From positions 265,372 through 329,371 of the forward strand of contig NW_027469231.1 of the NCBI RefSeq assembly GCF_051020765.1: DNA of 64,000 nt, given 5' to 3'. Each line of letters starts with the position of its first letter. Position 1 is the stretch's first letter. The position numbers were made by a program, and so were the translations under genes. This document shows positions 1-12,400 of the stretch, piece after piece. The notes beneath the pieces are model-generated. The model was not told where the DNA came from. It did not search any database and was given only the letters and a program-made list of their open reading frames with translations. The DNA is from Lasioglossum baleicum. Taxonomy: Eukaryota > Arthropoda > Insecta > Hymenoptera > Halictidae.

Positions 1-1316
1 AATATTAAAGTATTGCGTCAAACCGTTTGAGAGCGTTACCAATTGGTATAACGACAATCGTTTTACCGGAGACCTTACCATTAGAGAATCTAAGTCGCTG
101 TTGCCACTGTCTTAGTTGTCATTCACGGAAACAAATTAGTAGACGTTATAGCGGAAGCACACATTATTTTAATGTATGAACAGAATTGTCGAGAGTCAAA
201 CCGTTTGAGAGCGATCCCATCTCTTTGGTTGTCGAACGGATAAGTTAGTAGCTTGACCTATCCTTTCAATCCGATAATCAAACTAGGTATTCCGGTAGTC
301 AGTCCGCTGAACACTATAGGCAGTGTATACCTTAGTTCAAGGCCTGAATATTAAAGTACACAGTCTAAGGTTCGTAGAACGTTACCTATTGGTTTAATGT
401 CAAAAGCTTTATCGAAAGTCTTACCATCCGAGAACCTATCCCGCACCATCGAGAGTATAACCTCGTGTTCAGAAAAGCAAATTAATTTTCATTTCAGTGA
501 CGGGCACCATATCTTCATGTATAAATTACAGGATCTAGGGTAAAACCGTACGGGAACGTTATCACCATCTTTGAGTGTCGAACGGCTAAGTCAAATGCAT
601 CGCATGTATGAATTACTGGATCGAGCGTCAAGCCGTTCGAAAACGTTTCCACCTTCTGTGAGAGACGAATGGCTACGTCAATATGTTCAACCATCCTGCG
701 ATGCCGTGAGTCGAACCTGGTATTCCGGGGGTAAATGCGTTCGACAGTACTAGCAATCGACACCACAATTCACGGTATGAATATTAAAATAGAGCATCAA
801 ACCATTTAAGAACGTTACCAATTGCTATAAAGTCAAACGCAATACCGAAGACCACACCCTCCGAAAAAACAGCTCGCTGTACAGAGGGTATAACTTCGTG
901 TTCACAGAAAGAAATTAGTATTCATTTCAGTGATGGGCACCATAAGTTCATGTACGAATCAGAAGGATCATGGCGAAACCGCTGGAGAACGTTGCCGCCT
1001 TCTGCGAGATTGTAACGGCTAAGCCAATCACGTCACCTATCCCATGATTCGGAGAGTCAATCCACGTATTGGCGGAGTCAATCCGCTAACTGTACTGCCA
1101 ATAGACACATCAATTCACGGTTTGAATGGTAAAGAATAGCGTCAAACCGTCTGACAGCATTGCCAATTGGAATAAAGTCAAACACTTTGTAGGTGGCCTA
1201 ACCTACGGAGAAGCATAAGGCACCCTACTTCACGGTATAAATATTAAAGAACACAGTTAAACCGTTTGAGGAGGTTAAAAGTTCCTACAAAGGCAATCGT
1301 TTTACTGAAGACCTTA

Positions 1317-1329
1317 CCCCCCCCCCCCC
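1317..1329 (+). repeat. C13 homopolymer in satellite A
   Basis: A run of 13 C replaces the usual CCTTACCTTCCGAG landmark. It may be a real slippage expansion or a sequencing or assembly error. A G10 run at 46358-46367 is similar. Confidence 0.8.
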
Positions 1330-3308
1330 GAAAAACTGACCCGCTGTATCGATAGTATGACTTCGTGTTCCGAGAAAGAAATCAGTCTTCATTTCAGTGA
1401 CGGGCACCGTAACTTCATGCATGAATTAGAAAACCGAGTGTCAAATCGTTCGTGGAGGTTACAAGCACCTTTGAGAGTCGAACGGCTTAGTCAATATTTT
1501 CTCCTTTCCTCTGATTCCGAATGTCATACCAGTCACTCCGGGAGTAAATCCGGTGAAGAGTTTTGGCAATGGACAGCGTAATTCGCGGTATGATTAATAA
1601 AGTAGGGTGTCAAACCGTGGATGAACGGTACGTATTGGTACAGAATCCAACTTTTTACCTAAAGCCTTACCCTCCGCGAAGCTAACCTGCTGTATCTAGA
1701 TTATATCTTTGTGTTCCGAGAAGCAAATTATTATACATTTGTGTGACGGTCACCTTAATGTCATAAATCTGTTAGAAGATAGTGGGTCAAACCAAGCGAG
1801 TACGTTACATCCTTCAATCAGAATAGAATGACAAAGTCACTACCTACACTTTTCCTGAGATTCCGAAAGCCAAAGCATGTATTCCGGGTGTAAATCAGTT
1901 GAACGGTATTGCCAATGGTCGTCTTAATTCACGGTTTATATTCTAAAGAAGAAAGTCAATCCGTTTGAGGATGCAACCAATTTGTATAAAGTGAAACGCT
2001 TTACTGGGGACCTTTCCCTCCGAAAGTCTAACGCGCTGAACCGAGAGTATAACATGGAGTTCTGAGGAGCAACTTGGTATTCAATTTAGTGTCGGGCACC
2101 TTAATTTCATGTATGATATAGAAGAACGTGTGTCAAACCCTTCGAAATCGTTACCACACTCATTGAGATTTGAACAGTTATGCCTATAGCTCCCATTATT
2201 AGATTCTCAGAGTCAAACTAGGAATTCCGGCAGTATATCTCCTGAGCAGTATTGGCAATAGACACCATGATTCATGGTGTGAACATTACAGTGCAGGTTT
2301 ATACTTTGTAGAACATTACGTATTGGTTTAATGTCGAAAGTTTAACGGAAGGTCTTACCTACCGAGAAGATCACCAGCTGTATCGACAACACAACTTTGT
2401 GTATAGCGAAGAAAATTAGTCAACATTTCAGCGATGAGCACCTTGATTTCATGAACGAATTCGAAGATCTATTGCCATACCGTTCGAGAACGTTACAACC
2501 GTCTGTGAGAGTCTAACGACTAAGTCAATATCTTCACATATCATCTTATTCCGAAAGTTAAACAAGATATTACGTGAGCAAGATGTGCTGTGCAGTATTG
2601 GAAATAGGCACCTCAATTCCCGGTTCGAATATAAAAGCTGGCCGTCAAGCCGTTACGGAACATTACCTATTCGTGTAGGGTTGAACTTCTTACAGAGTGC
2701 CTTACACCCCGAGAAACTGACCCGCTGTATCGAGAGTATAACACCGTGTTCAGAGGTATGAACTAGTATACATTCCAGTGACGAGCAGCATAATTTCATG
2801 CAAGAATTAAGAGATCGATGGTCAAACCGTTCGAGAACGTTGTCACCTTCTGTGAGTGACCATTGCTCAACTCAATAGCTTCATGTATCCAGTTACTCGG
2901 AGGTCCAATCCAAGTATTCCTGGAGATCATCTGCTGTGCATTATTGGCATCATACACCCTATTTAACGGTTTAAATATTAATGTCCCTAGTTAAACCGCC
3001 GTAGAACGTTACGAATTGGTTCAGAATAAAACTTTTTGCCGAAGGCCTTACCTTCCGAGAAGATAATATGCCGTATTCAGAGTATAACTTCGTGATCATA
3101 GAAGCCAAGTAGTATCCATTTTAGATATGGGCACCTTAACATCATGTACGAATTAGAAGATCGAGGGCAATTGTTTCGAAATCGCTTGCAACTTCTTTAA
3201 TAGCCGAATGGCTGAGTCAATAGCTTCACGTGTCTTGTGATTCGGAGAGACAGACCAGGTATTCCGGGACTAAATCCGCTTAACCGTATTGGCAATTGGC
3301 ACCTTAAT

Positions 3309-3648
3309 TCACGGTTTGAATATTAAAGTAGAGCACTGTTTTATAGCGCTGCCAACTTGTATAAAGTCAAACACTTTACCAATAGTCTTGCCATCGAAGA
3401 AGACAACCTGCCGCTTCGAGACTATGATTTCGTATTCAGAGACCGAAGTTCGTATTCATTTCAGTGCATGGTTCCTTAACGTCATGTATGAATTACAAGA
3501 GTGAGCGCCATACCGTTCGAGAACGTTACCACCCTCTCTGCGATTCGAACGTATAAGTCAATAGTTCCACCTATCGTATATTCGAAGAGTCTAATCAGAA
3601 AATCCTAGGGTAAATGTGCTGAAGCGTATTAGCAATAGAGACCTAAAT
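3309..3648 (+). repeat. Example satellite A unit showing the two half-units
   Basis: Entry to orient the reader. A unit runs: TTCACGGTTTGAATATTAAA; first start box (GTCAAACCGTTTGAGAACG in the common form); palindromic CCAATTGG; GGCCTTACC; CCGAGAA; CGCTGTATCGAGAGTATAAC; GACGGGCACCTTAATTTC; then the second start box (AACCGTTCGAGAACGTTACC); GTCGAACGGCTAAGTCAATA; CTTCACCTATCCTGTGATTC; AGGTATTCCGGGAGTAAATC; CAGTATTGGCAATAGACACC. In a nearby better-preserved unit the boxes lie at 12542, 12718 and 12887 (spacing 176 and 169 bp). Confidence 0.85.
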
Positions 3649-5934
3649 CCGCGGAATTAATATTAAAATAGGGCGTCACGCCCTCTGAGAAAGTAAATAA
3701 TTGCTATAAAGTCAATCGTTTTACTGAATGCCTCCCCGTCCGAGAAGCCAACCAGCATCATCGAGAGTATTGCTACGTGTTTTGGAAAACACATTAGTAA
3801 ACATTTCGGTGACGGGGAAGCTAATTCCATTATGAATACGAAGACCGAGTGTCAAAACGTTCGAGAAAGTTACCAGCTTCTGTGAGAAACAAAGGGCTAA
3901 GTAAAAAGCATCACATACCCTGTGATTCCGAAAGTCAAACCAGTCATTCCGGCAGTAAATGCGCTGTACAGTACTGGCAATAGATACTTTAATTCACGGA
4001 TTGATTATTAAAGTAGAGCGTCACACCGTGTGAGATCGTTTCATTTGCTATAAAGTAAAATGTTTCATCGAATGCCTTACCGTTGGAGAAGCAAACCTGC
4101 CGTTTCGAGAGTATCGCTACGTGTTTATGGAAATACATGAGTACACAATTTAGTGACAGCAACATAAATTCATGCATGAATTAGGTGATCGAGGGTCAAA
4201 CAGTTCGAGAACGTTACCACCTCCTTCGTGACACTGCACATACAACACAATAGCTTTACCTATCTTGAGGTTCGGAGAGTCAAAACAGGTTGCCCGGGAG
4301 TAAATTCGCTGAATAGTATCAAGAATCGACGCGTTTATTCACGATTTGATTATTAAAGCAGAGAGACAAGCCGCCGGAGGTCATATCCACTTCGTTTAAA
4401 GTCATTGTTTTTTCCGAATACATTACCTGCCGAGAATATTAACCAGCTGTAGAGAGTGTTCTACTTACTGATCAGGCAAAAACAAATCAGAAGAAATTTT
4501 GGCAGAGGGACACTTTATTTTCATGTTTGAGTAGAATAATCGAGATTCAAATCGGTGGAGAACGTTACCACCTTTCTTGAGAGTCGCACAGCTTAGCCAA
4601 TGGCTTCACTTATCCTGTGATACGAAGAGTAAAACCAGGTATTCCGGGATTAAATCCGCAGAAGAGTATTGGTAATATATACCTTAATTCGCGGTTTGCC
4701 TATTAAAATAAGCGCCCATCTGTTTGGGATCGTCACCAGTTGCTATAAAGTAAAAGGCTTTACCGAAGACAATACCCTCCGAAAACTTAACCCGCTGTAT
4801 CGAGAGTATAACTTCATGTTCAGAGAATGAAATTAGTATTCACTACTGTTACGGTACCTTATATTCGTGCATGAATTAGAAGATCGAGTGTCAAATCGCT
4901 CGAGAACGTTACCACCTTCTGTGAGCGACAACGGCTAAGTCAATAGCTTCACATATCTGTGTTTCCGAAAGCTAAACTAGATATTCCGGGAGTTGATGCA
5001 CGGTTCAGTATTGGCAAGAGACACCTCAATTCACAGTTTGAATAGTAATTCAGACATTCGAACCATCGTAGAACAGTACATACTGGTATATGGTCAAACT
5101 TTGTACCGAATACCTTACCCTCCGGAGACGTATCCCAATGTATGTAGAGCTTTTCTTCGTACTCCGGGATACAAATTGGTATAAATTGCAGTGAAGGGCA
5201 CCATAATTTCATGTATGAATGAGATGGTCGAGGGTGAAACCGTTCGAGAATGTTACCACACCCTCTGAGAGACGAAAGGCTATGTCAATAGCTTCATCTA
5301 TCCTGAAATTCCGAGAATCAATCTAGGCATTCAAGAGTACATCCGCTGTACAACAATGGCAATGGACACCTAAATTCTCGGCATGGGCATTAAGGTAGGA
5401 AGTAAAATCGTCGGAGAACATTACAAACTGGTATGCAGTCATTCTTCTTACAGACTACGTTACCTTCCGAGAATGTATCCCGCTGTGTAGAGAGTATGTC
5501 TTCGTGATAAGCGAAACAAATTAGTATACATTTGAATGACGAGATGCACAATTTCATATTTCAATCAGACTATCGTGTGTCAAACCATTCGAGCACGAGG
5601 ATGTTACGAATTTGTATCGAGTCAAACCTTTTACCGAAGGCCTTATATGCCGTGGATCTAACCCGCAGTTTCGAGATTATATCTTCGTGTTTAGAGAAGG
5701 AAACTAGCATATATTTTAGTGACTGTTACATTAATTTCATGTAGAAATTAGAGGGTAGAGTGTCACGCTGTTCGAGAACGATGCCACCATCTGTGGGAGT
5801 CGCATGGCTGTATATTGCTTCACCCGTCCTGTGATACCTAGAGTCAATTCAGATAATCCGCGAGTAAGTCCGGTGTGAAGTTTGTTGACAACTAACAAAT
5901 TAATTCAACGAATAAATATTAATGTACAGAATTA

Positions 5935-6245
5935 AACCGCCTGAAGGCGTTACCGATTTGTATAAAGTCAAACGATTTACCGAATGCCTTACCATCTGAG
6001 AACCTGACCCGCCGGGATGAGATTATATCATCGTTTCCCGAGGACGAAGTTAGTATCCATTTCAACGACGGGCACCTAAGCGTCGTGTATGAATTATAAT
6101 ATCGAGGGTCAAAACGTTACAGAACGGCACCAGCGTCTTGGAGAATAAAGCGGCTGAGAGAATAGCTTCAACCATATTGTTTTCCGTCTGTCAAACCAGG
6201 TATTCCTGGCGTAAATGCCCTCTACATTACTGCCAAAAGACATCT
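5935..6245 (+). repeat. Satellite A unit with a close relative at 44485-44800
   Basis: Shares rare variants with 44485-44800: GCGTTACCGATTTGTATAAA, CGATTTACCGAA, ATATCATCGTTTCC, GTCGTGTATGAATTA, GTCTTGGAGAATAAAGCGGC, AGAGAATAGCTTCAACCAT, TTTCCGTCTGTCAAACCA and GGCGTAAATGCCCTC. These are absent from neighbouring units, so the two are likely copies of one ancestral unit. Confidence 0.85.
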
Positions 6246-8944
6246 TAATTCACGGCATGAATAATAACGCCGAGGGTCAAACCGTAGGTGACCATTGCAT
6301 GTTGGTGAAAGGTCATTCTTCTTACAGACTACCTTAACTTCCAAGAACATAACCGGCTGCAGGAAGTGTACTGCTTTGCGCTGAGAGTAACAAATTGGTA
6401 TTCAATTTGGTGACGCGCATTTAATTTCATGTATGAATATGAATGTAGAGGGTCATACCGTTCCAGAACTTTATCATGTTCTCTGAAATTTAACGGCTAA
6501 GACAATAGTTTCTGGTATCCTGTGATTCCGAAAGTTAAAACAGGTATTCGAGGCGTAAATCCGCAGAACAGTATTGGCTATGGACATTATAAGTTACGGT
6601 TTGATATTAATGCAGTTCGTCAAAAGGATTGAGACCGATACCAGTTGCTACAAACACAAACATCTTACCGAAGGCCTTGCAAACCGAGAATCTGACCCTC
6701 GGCTTCGATAGTGTATCTTCCTGTTCATAAAAAGCAATTTGTATTCGGTTCAGAGACGGACACCTTATCCTCGTGTATGAATTTGAAGTGCGAGTGTCTA
6801 ACCGATCGAGAACGTTGCCACCTCTTTTGCGAGTCGCATGGCTAAGGCCATAGCTTCACCGACCCTGCTATTCCTATAGTCACACCCGGTATTCCGGAAG
6901 TGAATGTGCTGAGCAGTATATCCAACGGACACATTAACTGACGGTTTGAATATTGAAGTCACACGGTAAATCACTATAGAACAGTACCTATTTGTCAAGA
7001 GTCAAACTTTTTACCGAAGGCCTATCCATCCGAGAAACTAACCCGCTCTAGCGAGTGTAGAGCATAATGTTCACGGTAGCAAGTTAGTAGGCACTTTAGC
7101 AGACGCGCACATTATTTCCATGTGTGAATAGAAAAACCGACGGACAGACCGATCGAGAACGTTACCACCATCTTTGCCAGCCGCACAGCTACTTCAATAG
7201 CTTGACAGTTCCTGTGATTCCAAGTGTTAAACCAGGTGTTCCGGGAGTAAATCCTCGGTACAGTATGGCAATTGACACCTTAATTCACGGTTTCAATATT
7301 AAAATACAGCGTCAAGCATTTTGAGAACGATACAAATTGCTATATATTCTAACGCTTCACCTAAGACCTACCCTCCGAAATACGAACCCCCTGTATCTAG
7401 AGTATTATTTCGTGTCCAGAGAACGAAATTTGTGTTCATTTCAATGTCAGGCACCTTATGTTCAAGTATGATTTAGTGGATCGGTGATCAAGCTCTTTGC
7501 GAACATTACACCCTTCTTTCAGGTTCGAATGGCAGTGTCAATAGCTTCACATATTTTATGATACCGAGAGTCAGACAACGTATTCCAGTAGTAAATCGGC
7601 TGTAGAATATTGGCAATAGACACCCCATTCCACGATGTAAATATTTAGCTAGAAAGTCAAACCATTGTAGAGGGATACGAATTTGTATTGAGTCAAGCTT
7701 TTTACCAAAGACCTTACCTGCCGAGAAGCTAACCCGCCTTATGGTTAGTATAACTTCGTGTCCAACGAAGCTAGTTAGTATCCATTTGATTGACGAGCAA
7801 CTTAACTTCATGTGTGAAATATGAGATCGATAGTGAAACCTTTCGAGAAGGTTACAACCTTCTGTGAGAGAAAAACGGCTGTGTCCATTGCTTCACCAAT
7901 CCAGTGGATCGGAGATTCAAAGAGGAATTCCGCTAGTATATAAGCTGACCAGTATTTACAAAGGACACCATAATTCACGGGTTGGATACTAAAGTAGAGC
8001 GTGAAACCGTTTGAAAGCATTGCCAATTGTTATAAAGTTAAATACTTTACCGATGTCCTTACCTTCGGCGAATCAAACTCGCCGTTTCGAAGGTATATAG
8101 TTCGTGTCCAGAAAAAAAATTAGTACGCATTAAGTGACGGGTACCGTAATTTCAGGTATAGGTTAGAAGGCCGTGTATGAAGCCGTTCTAGAACGTTCCT
8201 GCAGTACAGTATTCGAATTAGTCATCGCCATATCAGGTTATCAATGTTACGGAACAGTCTCAAACCACTGTAGATCGCAACCTACTGCTATACAGTCAAC
8301 CCTTTTACAGAAGGCCTTACCTTGCAAGAGTCTATCCCCATGTATGTAGATTGTAACTTCTGGTTCAGGTAAGGAAATTAGTATATATCTTAGTGACGGA
8401 ACCCTGAATTTCATGTTGGAATAAGAAGATCGAGTGTCAAACCGATGGAGAGCGTTACCAGCTTCCTCGGGAGTAGAACGGCTAATGCACTAGCATCACC
8501 TACATGTAGTACCGAAAGTCAAGCTTGGAATTCCAGGAGCAAATGCACTGAACAGTATTCGCAATACACATATGAATTGGCGGTATGAATATTAAAGTAG
8601 AGAGACCAATCGTAAGAGAACTTTACTAATTGGTTTGACGACAAACTTCTTACCGGATACCTTACATACCGAGAACCTAACCCGCTGAATCGAGGGCATA
8701 ACATAGTGTTCGGCGAAACAAATTAGTATATATTTTGATGACGGGAACCTTAATTTCATTGATGAATTGAAAGATCGAAAGTCAATCCTTTCGAGAAGAT
8801 CACCACCCACTTTGAGTGTCGAGCTGCATTGTCAGTAGCTACAACTGTCATGCGGTTCCGACGGCCAGGCCTGGTATTCCGGGTGTGAATCCACAGTGCA
8901 GTATTAACAACGGACTCATTCATTCACGGTATGAATATTACAGT

Positions 8945-9490
8945 TGAGCGTCACACCGTTTGAGATCGTTACAAATTCGTATGACCTCAAACGTTCTACC
9001 GAAGATAGATTCTTACCAGCCGCAAAAATAACCCCCTGTATCACAAGTAGAAGTTCCTGTTTGGAAAGACACATTAGTATTCGTGATAGTGACGGCATCT
9101 AAATTTCATGCAAGAATTAGAAGATCGAGGGTCAAACCTTTCGTGATCGATACCACCCTCGGTTAGAACCGAACGGCGGAGTCAATAGCTTCACCTATCC
9201 TATGATTCCCCGTGTCAGTTCAGCTATTCCGGGGGTAAATTATCTGAACAGTATTGGCAATAGACACCTTAATTTACGGTATCAGTATTAGTCTACTGTC
9301 CCAAAGCCTGGTATAACGTTAGTTATAGCTATAGAGTCAAACATTTCACACAAAGATTTCCATCGAGAAGCTAACCCGCTGTATCGAGAGTATTACTTAT
9401 TGTGCAGGGAAGAACAATAGTATACATTATTGGGACGGGTACCATAATTTCATGTATGAATTAGAAAATCGGGAGACAAACCGCTCGAGA
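8945..9490 (+). repeat. Duplicated satellite A segment, partner of 46401-46930
   Basis: About 540 bp (roughly 1.6 units) sharing private variants with 46401-46930: GCCGCAAAAATA, CCCCCTGTATCACAAGTAG, TTCCTGTTTGGAAAGACAC, GGTTAGAACCGAA, TATCAGTATTAGTCTACTG, GGTATAACGTTAGTTATAGC and AGTATTACTTATT. Similarity is much higher than between ordinary units. The partner's left edge falls exactly on a start box. Confidence 0.9.
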
Positions 9491-12400
9491 ACGCTGTCAC
9501 ATTCTGTGAGAGACGAGCGGCTGAGTCAATAACTTCACTTATCCTGCGATTCCGAGAGTCAATCCTGGAATTCCTGTACTAAATCTGCAGAAGAGTATTG
9601 GTCATCGTCTGCTTCATTCACGGTTTGATTATTAAAATGGAGCGTCAAACCGTTTGAGAACGTTATCACCCTCTTTGAGACTCAAACGGATAAGTCAATA
9701 GCTTTACGTGTCCAGTGATTTGCAGAGTCGAACCAGGCATTCCTGGAGTAAATCCGTTGAACAGTATTGCCTATAGACACCTTAATTCACTCTTGTATAG
9801 TAAAGTAGAGCGTCGAGGCGCTTGAGATCATTGCCAGTTGGTTTAATGTCAAACACTTTACCGATGGCCTTACCTTCGGACAAGCAACCTCGCCGTTTCT
9901 CGGGTATAACTTCGTGATCAGGGAGAGACATTAGTCTTCATTTCAGTGACCCGCACCTTAGATTCATGAATGCATCAGAAGCGCGAGAGTCATACAGTTT
10001 CAGAACGTTACCACCTTCTGCGATATGCGACCGCGTAACTCAATAGCTTCACCTATCCTTGAAATCTGAGAGGCCAACCAGATATTGCGTGAGTTAGTCT
10101 GTTGTACTCAATTGGCAATGAACAACTTTTACTCACGCTTTTATTATTTAGGTAGAGCGTCAAGCCGTTTAATAGCGATACCAATTTTTATAAATTGAAA
10201 CGGTTTACCGAAGACCTCGCCTTCCGCGAACCTCATCCGCTCCATCAAGTTTGTAACTTCATGTGCAAAAACAGAAATTGATATTCATTTCACTGACGGG
10301 CACCTTAACTTCATGTGTCTATTAGAAGGTCGAGAGTTCTGCATTTCGAGATCGAAACCACCAGCTATGAGATTCCTGCGGCTAAGACTATAGCTTCTCC
10401 CATTCAGTGATTCCGAAGGTCAAAGCTGGTATTCCAGTACAAAATCCGCTGAACGGTATTTGCATTAGGCGCCTTAATTCACGGTTTGAATATTACAGTG
10501 AAGCGACACACCGCATGGGAGAGATTCCTGTTAGTATAAAGTCAAACGCTTTATTGATGACCTTACCGTGCGAAAGCATAACGCGCTGTATCGAGAGTAT
10601 AGCTTCGAGTTTAGAGAATCAAAGTAGTATATATTATAGTGCCCAGATCCCTTATTACGTGTATCAATAAGAAGATAGTGAGACAGACCGCTCGATAACG
10701 TTGCCACCTTCTGTGAGAGACGAACGGCCAAGTGAACAGCAGGGAATCCCAGAGTCAAACCAGGTATTACGGGAGTAAATCCGCTGATCAGTATTGGCAG
10801 CAGCCACCTGACTTCATGCCTTGCATCTCAAAATACAGCGTCACTCCGTTTTAGATGTTTACCAGTTGCTACAAAGTCAAGTGCATTACCGAGTGCCTTA
10901 CCGTCCGTGAAGCTAACCCGCCGTATCGAAGGTATAACTTCGTAGATGAAGAATCACGTTAGCATACATTATCGTTATGGCATCTTAATTTCGAGTAGGA
11001 ATTAGAGAACTGCGGGCCAAACCGATCGAGACCATATCCAGTTTCTATGATATTCGAACATCTATGTCAATAGCTTCACATATCCAGTGTTTCCACTAAT
11101 TCATACCAGGAATTCCTGGAGTGAATGCGCAGAACAGTAATGCCAATGGGTACCTTAATTCACGCATTGAGTATTAATGCGGAACCTCCAAACGTTGTAG
11201 AACGTTTCCAATTGTTATGAAGTCAAATGTCTTATTGATGGCCTCATCCACCGAAACCCTAATCCGTTGTATCGGGAACAATACATCGTGTTCAGAGGAA
11301 CAAATTGATTTACTCTTTTGTGGCGGACACCTTACTTTCATGTATGAATTAGAGGATCGATGGTAAAACCGTTCGGGAACGCCTTTGTTATTAGCTTCAC
11401 CTATCCAATGATTTCGAGTGCCATGCAAGGTTTTCCGGGCGTAAATGCGCTGAAGACTATTGGCAACAGATACCATAATTCGTTGAATACTAAGACTGAT
11501 CATCATACCGTTTCATTTCGTTACCAAATGCCATATAGTCACACGTTCTTCAGAAGACCTTATCCTCCGATAAACTAACCCGCTGTATCGAGAGCGTAAC
11601 ACTGTGTTCAGTGGGACGAATTAGTATACGTTTTAGCGACAAGACCATTAATTTCAAGTACGAATTAGAAGATCGAGAGGCAAACTGTTCCATAACGTCA
11701 CCACTCTCCTTAAGATTGGAACGGCTAAGCCAATAGGTTCACATATCCAGTGATTCGGATAGACAAACCATGAGCTCCGGGTGTAAATACGCTGAACAGT
11801 TTTGGCAATAGGCACCTTAATCCACGGTGTGAATGATAAAGTAGAGAGATAAAATGTTGTAGATCATTACCGATTCCTATACTGTCAAACTTTATGTCGA
11901 AAGCCATACCTTCCGTGAACCTTACTCGCAGTATCGAAAGCATAACATCGTGAACAGAGAATCAAATTATTATATATATTATTGTCGGGCGCCATAGTGT
12001 TATGTATTAATTAAAAGATCGAGGATCGAACCGTTCGAGAACGTTGCCACCTTCTTCGACAGTCGAATAGCTAAGTCAATAGCTTACGCTATCGTGAGAT
12101 TCCGAGAGTGAAGCGTGGTATTCCATGAGATAGTCCGCTGAAGAGTAGTGACAATAGACACGTTATCTCAAGGTATGAATATTACAGTAGAATATCAATA
12201 CGTCGGAGATCATTATCAATAGGTATAGAGTCATTCGTTGTACCGAATATATTATCTTCCTAGAACCTAACACACTGTAGCGAGTGTCATGGTTAGTGCT
12301 CACGGAATTAAATTAATAGATATTTTATCAGACGGGCACATTATTTCCATGTGTGAATAAAATAATCGAGAGTCAATCCGTTCGAGAACGATCCCACCTT

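Noticed and set aside
3309..3648. CENP-B-box-like motif in satellite A
   Set aside because: I compared TTCGAGAACGTTACC and ATTCCGGGAGTAAATC with the known TTCGNNNNANNCGGG core; neither fits, so no centromere-protein site is claimed.
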